Part shown: one piece after another, positions 10,565 through 22,870 of the stretch
Layout of the letters: each line of letters opens with the position of its first letter
How positions within the stretch are numbered: the stretch's first letter is position 1
Source: Leptoclinus maculatus
Lineage: Eukaryota; Chordata; Actinopteri; Perciformes; Stichaeidae
Assembly: GCA_032191485.1 (NCBI GenBank)
Contig: JAVDOI010000003.1
Span: 27,427,336 to 27,491,335, forward strand
Length of the DNA stretch: 64,000 nt
Reading direction: 5' to 3'
The notes under the pieces: model-generated
What the model was told of the DNA's origin: nothing
What the model saw: only the letters and a program-made list of their open reading frames with translations
Databases searched by the model: none
Made by a program: the position numbers and the translations under genes

Positions 10565-13500
10565 TTTGGTCTGCAGCTTCAACTGCATGGACTGGTTCCT
10601 GCTCCCTCCGGCCACAGACTCTATGATCGAGGAAGTGACCAAAGCTGCGAAGAGTCGCTTCATCGGAGACCCCTCTGCTATGGAGAATGAAGTATGATTA
10701 ATACTGTGTAGTGCAAGTGAAAATATTGAACTGTCAGATTAAACTCTCATTATATTATTCAGTGGTACTGCATCAGAGCAAGTTTAAGTGTTAAATTACC
10801 CAGTGGGTAGTTAATGAATATAAATGCATCAATCTAATACCCAAAGAAAAATATTTTACCACAGCAATATGCTGTACAATGAACAAAAACTGCAGAAGAG
10901 ACAATGTCCTACCTTTGCCAAAAGATATATCACGGCTCACAATATCTAATTTCAGCTACAAACAAGTGTTTTACTCATGAAGAATTAGTGCAAAGCTGTG
11001 TTTCATTCAGTAATTGGCAGATGTTGTCCGTACAGCCGTGTAATTCCAGTTCAGAGTGACTGTTCTTGGTTTCAGACCTCAGTCAATGAGGAAAGCAGGC
11101 TGGCAGTGACGGTTCATCAGATCGATGAGGAAGCGTCTGTGGTACCCCGCGGCGCCTTGGTCAAAAATCCACATGGCCTTGTCCAGATCAACCGCAGCTT
11201 TGGTGGTAAATATGTATCACTCTGTCACATGGCGGGCGGGTGACTGTGTCTCACTGTGGAGTGTCAATGTTTTCTGCAGCATGTGAATGACGCTGAGATG
11301 TTTCATAAGTATTTATTTCAGTTGGACTGGATGCATACGATAAAACAGTTTCAGGAATATTTAATACACACCTTTTAAAATGAACCCTATGTATATATTG
11401 ACGTCATTCCGGGGTATAATTGCATCATCGTTGCTGTGATTTAGTTTGAAATACTTACCAATGTGCATTGTTGTTTTTTTTTGCTTAGGTCTGTCTCACT
11501 CAGAAGCAAGGAGGCTTGACAACTTCCTTCACTTCAGCAAAGCAAAGAATCCGAAGAAAAGCATCCTGGAAGTGGGTGTTGTGAACCAAACAATCGACTT
11601 CCTGGATGTACTCATGGATGACATTCCTAAAGGTGAAACCACAGAGTTCAGACTATTCCGGACTGTAACATGTCACACTGGACACATCTTAATTAAGCCC
11701 TTATTTACCTTATGATCGCTGAGATTTGAGAGGTTTTGTTTAGAAAACTACAGTCTATCAAACCAGTGCAGAAAGATTATGATCCATTAATACACATCAA
11801 TTTTGAGCAGTGTTATTAAGGCCTTCACAGTGCTCTTTGGAAATCATTCATGTTCCAACTGCCATGCTACATAACAACTAAATGAGTTGGGATTTTAGCG
11901 CAAATCATTATGGTGATTCAACTGACTGAAATTCAAGTGAAAACTGAGTCATTTAAACAGTAAAATGAGTCATTTCAACAGTAGAATGAGTCAGTTAAGC
12001 AGGGTTAAACTAACAAAGTCATCAAACGTCTGATGGTCAACCTACCTGCCATGATGGAATAGGTTTTCTGGGAATATGTTGGAAGAACTTTAGCATACAG
12101 CGGCCTCTCTGATAACCAGACGACTAATGCTGGATGAGGAATGTCTGGGCTCTAGGATCTGGTTTCATGGCCAACTTACTGAGAGGCTGTTCTCAATTTC
12201 TTCATCGGAAAATTACAGATAATTATGCTATCATCATAAAAACCAGACCAGAAACCAGTACATGGGAAGAGGACCACCTGACACCAAACTGAAGTGAAAT
12301 GATTAATAGTGCTGCTCACATCTGTAGGAAATCAAACTACAACAATTCAAGTAATATTACCGTTTTAGGCAATTTACAAATTACCACTGCCAATTAGTAT
12401 GCAGAGCACGCAAGTGTGGTACATTTTCAACGTTAAAAATGTAAGTGCAGTATGACAACGGATTAGAGACCAGCTTTCCTGAGATGGGTAATTCCCTTGT
12501 ATAGCCTTTAAAATGTTTTTGTGTAGTTAAAAGCATAAAATTATGAGTCTTTCAGGTTTGTGTAGTCAAATCCTGGTGGGAAGCGGAGATATTTGAGCTG
12601 TTTAACAGTACTCCATGTGTTGGAAAAATCAAACCCAGGAGGCAAACGATAAGCAAACACGGATACTGTGAAAATAATGTGAATTTAGTCGTGTTTCGTC
12701 GTGTCCAGCAAGTTGTGATGTTAGTTGCTAAGCTGAATGTACTCCAGGCTGACGGAAGTGTATGGGTGTGAGAGAAAAAGCAAAAAAACGTTCAGCACCC
12801 GTGACCAAACATGCAACAGCTGTTTGATTTATTAAGAGGGCTTTCACATGTGTATATGTTTGCGTGTGTCATCACGGCAGCAGACATTACACAGCTGTAC
12901 GAATGCCACACTCACTGCAGCCGTCTTAACCGGATCGCATGCGCTTGCTGAGAAGGAGAATGAGTTAACATATTTCAAACGGGCCTCTGGAGAACATGTG
13001 GTATGATGTATCTCCACTAAAAGACAGGTGCTTTCCTCTGAGACCCTACGTTGGGCTCCTCCCCCCCCCCCCTTCTTCTACAACAATCTTGCAAAACGGT
13101 TTACAGCTCCTGATTTATGGCTCTGGGTTTCTCCTGCAGCAGAGTAGTTACGACCTGAAACATGTCTTTACTTTTAGTTGAATCATACTTACAAAAGGCA
13201 AAAAGAAGTGGTGAAAGAACCATCTAATCAAATCATCTCTCTTTTATGCAACAGCATCAAAGGGCTTTTTTTGTTTACATTATTACAGATCCAGCTTTTG
13301 TTCTCAATTCCCTGGGACCTGGTCACACCCACACATATTAAGGAACAGGCTAGACTGTAAATATCACAACGCACAAAAGGTTGATTTATTGGATTATTGT
13401 CCCTTGGCTGCCTCCAGAATTGAATCATCTTGGACTGATTTCCAAAGATTACTGTGGCCTCCTTTTACATTCCGCTCAACATGATGTGGCAGCCTCCTCC

Positions 13501-13715
13501 ATTTAACAGCAATTGTTTACAGCAAGCCTGCTTTGTGTTTGTGTTTGTGTGTAGGATCATGGAGTCTTCAGTTTGAATGCGCCAGCAACGTGTGTGTGCT
13601 TCGCAGCCTGTTGTGGCTTGGCCTAACCTTCTTCCATGTGCCAATGACGCCACAGCATGGATACATGTACATCGGTGATGGGAAAAAGAATTTGGACCTT
13701 CCCTTCATGCTGTGA
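10223..13715 (+). CDS. rsph9: Radial spoke head protein 9 (RSPH9)
   Basis: Five coding exons join without frame breaks: 10223-10449, 10577-10691, 11076-11205, 11489-11632 and 13555-13715, all with GT-AG introns, giving 258 residues. RSPH9 is part of the radial spoke head in motile 9+2 cilia and sperm tails; human loss causes primary ciliary dyskinesia (established knowledge). Family-specific stretches are VLFWGKILGIKKDYFIAQG (exon 1), NCMDW.LLPPATDSM and RFIGDPS (exon 2), VVPRGALVK (exon 3), DFLDVLMDDIPKGSWSLQF across exons 4 and 5, and the C-terminal GYMYIGDGKKNLDLPFML. The start MDSSVLSYSLELVAGSG matches the N-terminal pattern of the family. The protein is 18 residues shorter than human (276): the acidic loop after GDPS is missing, because exon 2 ends at MENE and exon 3 resumes at TSVNEESRL. 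Confidence 0.95.
10520..10562 (+). repeat. (TG)21 microsatellite in rsph9 intron 1
   Basis: A pure TG tract fills a third of a 127-bp intron (10450-10576) and ends 14 bases before the exon 2 acceptor. Confidence 0.95.
11633..13554 (+). other. rsph9 intron 4
   Basis: A 1922-bp intron between exons 4 and 5. Apart from the TGAGTCA array at 11945-11993 and a C run near 13062-13071 I see no embedded gene. The acceptor is preceded by TG-rich sequence (TTTGTGTTTGTGTTTGTGTGTAG). Confidence 0.85.
11945..11993 (+). promoter_or_regulatory. Three AP-1 consensus sites in a 21-bp tandem repeat
   Basis: TGAGTCA occurs at 11945-11951, 11966-11972 and 11987-11993, exactly 21 bases apart. Each sits in a degenerate 21-bp unit of the form TGAGTCATTTMAACAGTARAA. 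TGAGTCA is the consensus site for FOS/JUN (AP-1). Tandem duplication explains the layout; function is not shown. Confidence 0.55.
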
Positions 13716-13823
13716 AAAGACACATCTCACACACACACGTGTGTCTCTGTTGTTCATATCAACCCTCAAAATGTATTTTCATGTTAACATATTCAAGGAC
13801 TTTGTTCGTTTTGTCCTAAAACA

Positions 13824-13829
13824 AATAAA
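13824..13829 (+). terminator. rsph9 polyadenylation signal
   Basis: Canonical AATAAA 109 bases after the rsph9 stop codon, the first in the 3' UTR. Confidence 0.8.
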
Positions 13830-13947
13830 CTAAAAAGAGCACAGTCATGCAGTTTGTCTACAAGCTTTTTGTCGCGTTCGGCTCTCATGTACAAAAGCTG
13901 TTCCTTTACAGTAAACACACGTTACGAGGCAGAGTAAGCAGACACAT

Positions 13948-13953
13948 TTTATT
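13948..13953 (-). terminator. mrps18a polyadenylation signal
   Basis: AATAAA on the minus strand (TTTATT on plus), about 360 bases after the mrps18a stop. The predicted 3' ends of mrps18a and rsph9 are only about 100 bases apart. Confidence 0.75.
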
Positions 13954-14310
13954 TGCACATCTGTGTGGCCTTGCGTATACACAGTGAATATACCACCTAC
14001 TTTGAAACTGTTACACTGACCCAGTTGTTGCTCACATTAAAGTTGTCGCAGAGTTCACTTCAAGGGCTTTTTGAAAACCAGCCCAGACGGAAAAAAGATG
14101 GTTCTGGGTCGGGGCTGAACATGCTTCATTAAGAGAGTGACGCATCTTGATAAACAAAAAGGTAGAATAAATACAGATGGAAGAAGCTTTTAAGCCCTTT
14201 CCCACAGGGATATCGCAAAAGTCAATCCACTTGAAACTGCGTCTTCGCATTCAGAAAGGCCCACCCACTCTCATCCAGTTGCTGTACCGATTCGTCAGGC
14301 CTTCTGTCCT

Positions 14311-16466
14311 TCAGTGTTTTATAGAAATGCGCTTGACACCGTAGCGCACATTGTTCAGGAGTATTGGGTCGCCAACATCCATGCGCTTCTTACACCACTT
14401 TAGTCCACTTCTATATATGGGTTTCACCGTGTCAATGGACCAGCGAGTGAGGTATCTGTACAACAGAAAATCGTTGATAGTTTCAGTTGCACTGAGCCTG
14501 GTGCTGACAATCGATAGATCGTGGTGGGAAACACACATAGGAGCAGAAACACTCGTATACATTACCTGTTAAGTTGTGGCTTGGGCCTCTTTGGGACGTG
14601 GCCCTCTGGAAGTTTGGGTTTGTGGTCAGGGAGCAGACCTTCAACACAGGGAAACACAGAAGTCACATGCTTGTACTTCATTTAAATGAGTCCTCAAAAA
14701 CAGACGCTAGTAAAGCAGGTACAAAAAGGTACAATAGATGAAGAATTTGATGGCTACCATTGATGTGACGTATTAATATTCAGTGTCAAACAGATTATGA
14801 ATGAGAGGGTAATTTGAGTTTGGTGTGGACGAAGATTAAAATACACAAACAAGGGGGCAGGCGGTAACACTGACCTGCTCTGTGAGCCATCTGAACACAG
14901 ATGGCAATCTTGCGATGCTCCTCTGAACAGAGACCAGTGATCCTCCTCGGCATCATCCCTCCATCTGACCTGATGAACTGACTAAGCAACAGGACATCCT
15001 GGAGGGGGTGGAAACAAAAGACGAGAGAACAAACCAGACACAATAAACAGCTGATGCACTTTTCAGGACGTCTGAGATTACTTTGCTCGTCACATTCCTG
15101 TAGACGCACTTACCGTGTAGTTGTATTTGTGCTGCAGGTTCCATCTGTAGATGGGACACTTGGCTGTGGGGTTTGGAGGCTGTGGTCCTGCTGCAGCGTT
15201 CGCTATTTGTCCCTCAATCTGGCAGTTGGGGATATAATACGTTACGGTAGGTTCCTTGTCAGGTTGGCAGAATATTTGTGCAGTAAGAGAAAGTGATTTC
15301 CCCCACTCCCACTATCCGATCTAAGTGTAGGTTGCAGACGTGTCCCACTGCGGGTTAAAGGAGTTGCCTTTGTTGCATCTCCTCATATCTGACAGAGCCT
15401 CTCCTTTTGGAAAACAAGCTGATACTTATGATTCTGTGCTCTGACTTGCAATGATGTAATGGGCCTGCATCCAAATAGAGCGACCGCTGTGAGCGCTTCA
15501 AGATGGAAATACCGCCGCTTTGAATCATAGCTTACGGGTGCTTCGGTATCAGACACAGAGGGGCGTGACAGTGGCGGTATTTGACCACGCCGTTATTGGC
15601 TCGGGGCTGCACACCCATGTCGGGCCCAAAGGCTCTTTTCTGATCCCAGAAACACCCCAAACACAGCAAAATAAGAAGAGAAGAGAAAATACAGGCAGAG
15701 GGCAGGCTCTCTGTAGATAGACACCACCACACACTTCTAGTGGGACATACGGGATTGAGAGGGATTACTTTTTTATCAGTCTATTTGGCTTTTAATTTGT
15801 TTCTTTAGTAAATAGCCTGATATAACAATACAAACCATTATTATATAACACATTATATATGTGTATATATATCAGAATTCACTTAAATGCCACAATAAAT
15901 ACTGTGATTTTTTTTGTATTGTGCTTCCAACTTCAAAAACACTGTGTGGGTATCACAAATAAAACTAAGTGCTTATATAATGTACATCTAATAACCCAAT
16001 CAATCATTACTACTGGGTGTACCTACCGTTGTTGTTTTACCCTCCTGCTTCTCCACCACTGTAAAACAGACATTTTATGATGTTAGAAATATAAATACCA
16101 AACAATTCTTTACTGCTTTCCTGTTCTGGTGCCTACTCAGAATGTGGTTAGATGAGGCTACAGTTATAAACGAATGAATGAATGTTGTTGTTTTTCCTTA
16201 GAGGTCTAAGATGAAGTAACTTCTGAGCTGCCTCTAATCACTGTCAGTGTCTTTAAGTTCACATGCTAGCTACCATTAGCTCTTCTTACATTGGTGCGCT
16301 ATAATCTTAACGGTTGCAGATAAATCTTACCTTGGCGGATCCCTCGACTCTGAATGGTTAACGCCGGTAGTTGGGGAACATTTATCCTCTGTTGGACCTT
16401 CACGTTCACTAATTTCATGCCCGAAAATGAGGTCCACACAGACCTCAGCATACTGCGGGCTGCCAT
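14311..16466 (-). CDS. mrps18a: Mitochondrial ribosomal protein MRPS18A (mL66)
   Basis: Six minus-strand exons join in frame: 16466-16331, 16058-16027, 15218-15114, 14998-14875, 14638-14566 and 14455-14311, giving 204 residues (human 196). MRPS18A is a bS18 homologue that sits in the large subunit of the vertebrate mitoribosome, where it is called mL66 (established knowledge). Recognisable stretches are VVEKQEGKTTTIEG, RWNLQHKYNYTDVLLLSQF, GGMMPRRITGLCSEEHRKI, MAHRAGLLPDHKPKLPEG and QLNRYLTRW. The start MAARSMLRSVW gives a basic, acid-poor N-terminus that fits a mitochondrial import signal. Exon 2 is only 32 bases. The CPxC found in human reads CPIY here. The gene is tail-to-tail with rsph9, as expected from human 6p21.1. 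Confidence 0.95.
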
Positions 16467-16494
16467 GTTTACGTCCCGACCTTCGCCTTCGTCT

Positions 16495-16519
16495 CTTCCG
16501 GTCTGGTAATCTCGCGAGA
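16495..16519 (-). promoter_or_regulatory. mrps18a core promoter: ETS site and TCTCGCGAGA motif
   Basis: Within 55 bases of the start codon lie the palindrome TCTCGCGAGA (16510-16519), a motif of CpG-rich housekeeping promoters, and CCGGAAG on the minus strand (16495-16501), an ETS/GABP core common in nuclear genes for mitochondrial proteins. The surrounding 16440-16560 is CpG-rich. Confidence 0.65.
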
Positions 16520-19500
16520 ATCAAAACAGCGACACTCGCGGCGAAAACCTGTTATTACATCGATTCCAACAGAAAGTAGGTTATATAAGTAAACTAATCA
16601 ACTTAAATTCCCCCATGTACGTGTATGACATGTGATTGTGTTTAATGAACTGGCTTGATAAAAAATATTTTTTTATTTTGCATGGCAACAGGAAATTCAA
16701 TTTCAAATACAGATGAAATCAATGAAGACATGGCATGTTGAAAAGTATAGCCTATCCAGAACAAGGGAGAACTCCCAGGAAAAGGTGAGAGTGACATCCA
16801 TATCACAGAGCCTAGAGATTGTAAAGCTAGAATGTATTCGTCTGCAAGGAAGATTTAAACATAACGTGCCAGTGCGGGGGAAAATAAATCCATTCTGCGA
16901 TAAACTGTAGCATGTGGATCCGAGAGATACTTTCATCCTTGCGCTGCTTTTGTTTAGATGCTCAGAGTTCATAACAAAGATAAGGAAGGGCCACGGCTCA
17001 TGGTTCCTTTCATACCACACTCATCTGATGGAAGTATGAGAGGCACCAAGAGGAGCAGCTTTGGAGCATGCCAAACCTTTGTTGCAGAAACTGGAGGATA
17101 CAGGCAGATTCTTCTTGCCACGATACGGAGACTCAAGGAAGATAAAGAGTTTGATGTTTGATAGTGTTATCATGAGAACCCTATGCCATTGTACAGTCGT
17201 GTTTTTGTTAGCCATTTTTCTTATGGCTTAATCTGTTTGCACAAAGAAAGCACTAAGAAAGCCGAGACAGGCTGCAACAATAGATCTGCTTACAGAAGTC
17301 CCTTCTTCGATACAGTTGAATACATTTATGGAATGTCTTCCTGTGCAAATTAGAGCTGTATGATACATTGAAGCACAGCCACTGTGATACTGTCTCCCTT
17401 TGCAGGATCTCCTACAAATTTATAGTGCAGATTCTTCCTTCCCCTGTTTGGTTTGGTACCGTACAATTATTATCTTTGTGCAAACAGGTTTCCTTTTTGT
17501 CCTCAGGGTAGGTCTCAGTTTTCCAAACAAAATATAAATAAATAAATATGAAACATTCACTTGGCTATGAGCGTCAATGCACAAGTAGCATTCTCTCTAC
17601 TAATATATTCTTACTGATTTAAGGGTCATTGCCAGAGCAATGCTTCTACGAGTGGGGCCCTTTTGTACGCGGCAAATGCGATTCACATTCATGCCAATGG
17701 TTTCAGTTAGTGTCTGTAACATGCAAAGACACGTAGTAATGCATCAACAAACAGAAGAAGAACACCTCAATCGTCGTATTTAAATATCGGCTTCCCAAGT
17801 GTTGCATGAGGAAGGATGTGTGTTTGTTAGACCCAAAAGGTACACAGTGCATTTTGGAGAAACACTTAATGTAAAAAGACATTTTTGTTTGTTGTACCTT
17901 TAGGCTTTCGGAATCTAGCATATTTGGAAAAGCCTTTTTAATGAGAGATGCTGCACGTTGTAGACAGTAGACCTCATAGCAGTTTATTTTCTGATATTGC
18001 ACAAATTGATTGGGATAACATGATGTGCACATACAGAGTGGAGATTCCAGTAAAAACAGCGATAACAGAATAGGTGGAGAACATCTTTGTTGTGACACAC
18101 GCTAGACACAAAGTAGTTCTTGTAACAATGTTCCAAGCATGTTCACCATCATGGTTGTTTGGTTTCATGGCCCCTAAAAAAAATTGGAACCATTTCTTAA
18201 ATGCCATCTAAACTGTGGAGCCTGAAAGAGCTGCACACACAAAGATGCAAATGGAACTTCTGTGCCCGTCTCCTCTACGGAGCAGAGAGTAGATAGATAG
18301 AGATTACCGTCACCCCGCTGCCACAAAGGGAGCATTGTCTCAGTGATCAGGTCCCTTCGTCAAGGACACTTAAGCAGTCACATTCCTTGAGAGAAGCCCA
18401 AAAAAATGGCATTTAAAGTGTCTGGCCACCTCCTCACAGGCTTTGATATTCAAATGAAACATGGCCCTGTACAAACAGGCGCCTCAGCTGAGGAAGAGGG
18501 GGGAGAGTAAATCAGATAGGAGTTCCCTCAGATGAAAAGAGCTCGTCTGACATTTTCACAGCGAGCGCTGAGGGACGCTGAAGCAATGTTGGTTCGATGT
18601 CATGGTGGGAAGTTATTGCTGTGTGGAAAAGGTTAGAGTCTTCACCCCTGCTTCCTTGGACAAACTGCTAAAACGCAGCATGGAACGAGCAGAGGAGCGG
18701 AGACTGGCGCGAAGATGAGTGGTCCACGGTCACATCCCACGAAAACAAATCCAAAACCACCCGGCGCATTCCCCTTTTATTGTCACTGGTCAGTTTGTTT
18801 TGCCTTTAATGTTTTGGTGAAGACTCACAGGCCCCGGGTTATGGTCTCTGCTGAAGAGTCTAAACACAAGAAGACCTCCAAGAGGGTCATGTGAGGAACA
18901 CCGTGGGATCTGAGGATTCGGTTAATAAAATCAAAATCACTGAATTACTCAATCTGACTGTTGCGGCTTTCTAATGCTTCTCTCTGCGGAGTGTTTCCTA
19001 AGGTGAAGATTTCTCTCAGTGAGAGCCAAACGTTTTTCAACAGAAGGTCTCATTCCCATGCAGATGGAATGTGTGGATTTGCTGCCATCCAAATTGATGG
19101 GCACAGTCTGGTATGCAATTAAGGCATAGCTGTCACTAAGAGGCTTTCCTGGGTGATTAACTTGTAAGGGCCGTTGCATCCAAGGAAGTCAACTGAACAC
19201 AATTAGCCTATTTTCAAGAGAATGAGTTTGGTTAAAGGCCCCCACCGTGTGTAAGATGAGGTGAGAAGGAGGAAAGAGGCTCGCCAAAGCAGACAACTGG
19301 AAACAAGAGACGCAGGTTTCATCGACCGGGCAGTGGATCTCAAGTAGTGACATCCAATGCGTGTTTATAGCTCTCATGTTGGGTAAAGCTTCTTTGCAAG
19401 TGACACGAATCTTCATCCATCCAAGTATCAACGAACCCCCCCCCCCCCCTACCCCGCCTCTTCTATTTCTCAGCCCCCTTCGCTCACTGCCCTTCCGGCA

Positions 19501-22051
19501 CTCATTTTGGGTGTACGTGCTAAATGGCACTGGCTTCTTCAACCAACCCACTGCTCTTTGAAGAGGCTCTTATCCCCGTTTGCTTGGAGAGTGCCAGCTT
19601 CTATCCTCTCTCTGACACACATACTCACACACAAACACATGCCCCCCCCTGCATCTCATATGCATGCTTTATATATGACAAGCTGTCCGTAGAATCTGTG
19701 CAATTCCCATGCAGGTTGCATTGCCAGCAATACAATACAAACAATAGCTCCTTGGCTCCCGAGTGGTCCACTAAAACATTTAGTACTCTTTGCATTTTTC
19801 TTTTCCTTCGGTTGAGTCGTGTTTGTAACCCCCATTGGCTAGCAACAAGGAAGTCAATTAAAGCAGGAGGATCAATGCCTCGCACTACAAACAAAACCTG
19901 GAATCATTTTCCTTTCCATCTGTTTTTGATGAAAGCATCATGTTTCACCTGTAGGAACGGCAGCAAAAAAATGTAACCTGTGTTTCATGTAAGCTCTGAA
20001 GGAAGTTTTAATGTGCCACACGGCCCTCTCATGCTGTGTGGATTTTTGCAGCCCTGCCCAGATTAGTTTCCCACCGCGGTTGCCTCTGCTCTTGACTTCC
20101 TCCTTGTGCATGTTGCCATGACGCCTGCAGCGGTATTCTCACTTAGACCAGATTTCCAGTCAGCTGCAGTCCCTTTTACTAAGAGGCTGTCTACAAGTGG
20201 TACGTGACAAATGAGGTGACCATTCATTTTTATGGAGCTTCCACTTTTTTTTCTTTGTTTGCTGGAACTACCAACTGTTCATCCCGTTTGACATGCTTAC
20301 AATGTATGAATTTTACTATCTATTGTAACTTCAGACCTTCTGCAGCTGATTTGTCGGCCACTTGACATATGATAACCTTATTAAGTCAATACGGCCTTAT
20401 TAAGGTCTTAGCCAGCAGTGGCATATATCAACATTGAGCTGACACAGAGCAACATTCGCTTTCATTTGTCGTCAACAAATATTAACTCTCCTTTTAGCAC
20501 TGTTTTGGTCTCCACCAACTCCTTTATACAAAGAAATATCTGGTTCTTTAGCGATGGATTGCTCCAATATGTTCACCAGCTAGATGCTAACAGTGATAGC
20601 TTTTTTTGCTGGAAAAAGCTGCCTGCTGTGACTGAATATTGGTCGTAAAACCAAGACAATGAGCTGAGAGATTCTTAAAAGCTCCGTAGAGCTGAGGGGA
20701 ACTGCAGAAACAGGTATCACTATGATCCTTTCATACACATAGTCGTTTGATCCATTGCCAAATATCAGCTCAAGCAGCTTTAAGGCGGTTCTATTTTCTA
20801 TAAGTTCTGTGGGAAAGGCCTGCTCTGACATGACAGTTTGACCCAAACCAATGATAGTTTTGGTTGCCTTTGAACCATTTCTTATTTGTGAGATGTGGTG
20901 CCATGGTGCTTTTGACTAAACAGTTAAATGAGTTTTGCTGACATCTCCGTCTCCCGTCTCCTACTTATTTCCCTATTGCGCATTTCATCACAGTCAGGCT
21001 TATCTCAGCGTGGCCTTAATACCTGCCAATCTTCCCCTCTGTATATGGGTCAGAAATTCCCATTGAGAAATGTGTCAGTTTACTTTAATGCTGCCACAAA
21101 GTGTATCATACTTATTTCAGCTAAATGTGAACTGGCTTGCACCCATAACAATGGGGGTTGCAGCAGTTTATATTTAATTGAAATATCAGCGCTTCAAGGA
21201 CATTTGTATGCTTTATTCACCGGTGGATATTAACGCTTAGGTTGTCATGAGTCGTAACCTTCAACATATATGACGATGTTGTCTCTCCAGAAGAGAGGAA
21301 GTGAAAGCAGCAGATGTCTGGCTGCTCCATACCCTCCTTTACGTCAACCCCGCCTGGCTTGTAAAGAAACCTGGTGTTACATAAGGTCACTTCAGCATTT
21401 TCTTCCCCCTCATTAGTCCGTCTCCTTTTCCCAGTGAAACTGGGTGAACGTATTGAATGGGATTAACTGGAAGAAGGAGGCTGAATTGTAGACAGGTGGA
21501 GCCCTGCAGGGGGCAGTGGTGATTGTCAGGTGCAGGTTGACACAGTGTGCCTGCAGCAGCAGCAGCAGCACCAGCAGCCAGCCAGTCAGTGAGACCTTGG
21601 GGATTAAATAATAAAACTCATTCAACTGGATGTTCAAGGGCGCTACACACAGGTTTCATAACTTAGGTTCAGTTATTGCATCTAATTGGGCAAATGAGGT
21701 AACTAGTCATAATTATAAACTTTTAAATAAACTGTCAAATATTAATGCAGGAATGAAATATCTACAATCTACAAGTGGAGTAAAAGCTGAGAGACTTAAT
21801 GACTTTCCCATCAGAGCAATATGTTTCCTGATCTACAAAACCCCCTCTTCTACCAGCGAGACATGTTATAGGCTCCCTGATGGGGTACATGATCTTTGTC
21901 CCTTGTTCTCTTCCTTTCCCAGTTGGGGGTCATTCATGAAAACAACTTGAGACCGTCTTTTATCTTATTTTTACTACACTCGTTTTTTGTTGTATTTTAA
22001 CACCAATGTCCAATACATCTTATCCCCTGAATGAGACTGTAAAAAACTGAC

Positions 22052-22053
<2 letters not shown>
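16520..22053. other. Gene-free sequence upstream of mrps18a
   Basis: No exon chain, RNA gene or protein-like frame recognised. It holds a C run near 19437-19448, a CA-rich patch near 19615-19637 and a CAG run near 21556-21570. It opens the roughly 44 kb interval between mrps18a and vegfa. Confidence 0.55.

Positions 22054-22090
<37 letters not shown>
22054..22090. repeat. (TG)n microsatellite
   Basis: Pure TG tract of 37 bases. Confidence 0.95.
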
Positions 22091-22092
<2 letters not shown>

Positions 22093-22589
22093 AGTCTGCC
22101 TTTGCCACGGTGAGAAGAAGCTGTACAGTGAACGTCAATCAGTCAAGAGTTTCTCCAGTCTTCCTGCATCGGGCTTAATTAGGAGACATTTTCTTAACAC
22201 AATGAGACATGATGCAACAAAAGAGTGGACGCTGAAAAGAAGCAAACCTGAAGTCCTTCCATCTCCCACTCTTCACTTCACTCGTATGTAAGGACTGGGC
22301 AGTCAAACACAAGGCAAACTCTCCAGTAAAATTCCATGGCTGGCAAACACAGCAGTAAGAACAGTCAGGAAAGGAAGAGCGGCTTTTTTTTTTCCAAGAG
22401 CTGCTTTGTCATCAAGTGGAAGCGCACTCACATGTTTAATTCCTTCCATTCACACCAAAAAAAATAACATTCAAAGTAAGTCTACATGTTTAATGCTCCT
22501 CATATCCCAATATGATTCATGGTCAAGTCTTAACAGATGCGCTGTTTCAGTTTTCAGTCTCTTTAAATCAGAATGCCATTCAGTGTCTT

Positions 22590-22870
22590 GCTTTAAAGGG
22601 GGACTACGTAACTTTTGCAGACATTGAGGCATCAAGAAGCAACTAATAAGATAACTGCACAAACTTGTCTTGATTCATCTACTTTACATAATGACATAAT
22701 TGCAACCTGAAATAGAGCTAGTGGAACAAGGAGACACTTGATGCACTACAACCTGCACGAGACAGGGTTACCAAGCTGGAATTACTGCTAACAAGCTAAT
22801 CCGTTAGCATGTTTACTGGTGGTTGACGGCACGAGCTATTACTACGAAGTTATCTAAAGTAAGTCAAACT
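22590..22870. repeat. Probable interspersed repeat fragment
   Basis: The block starts with TTTAAAGGGGGACTACGTAAC and includes AGCTAATCCGTTAGCATG, wording that resembles repeats I remember as frequent in teleost genomes. Boundaries are approximate and the family is not named. Confidence 0.35.

Noticed and set aside
16713..17161. Plus-strand frames just upstream of mrps18a as a divergent gene
   Set aside because: Frames are short, lack known motifs, and do not connect through plausible splice sites.
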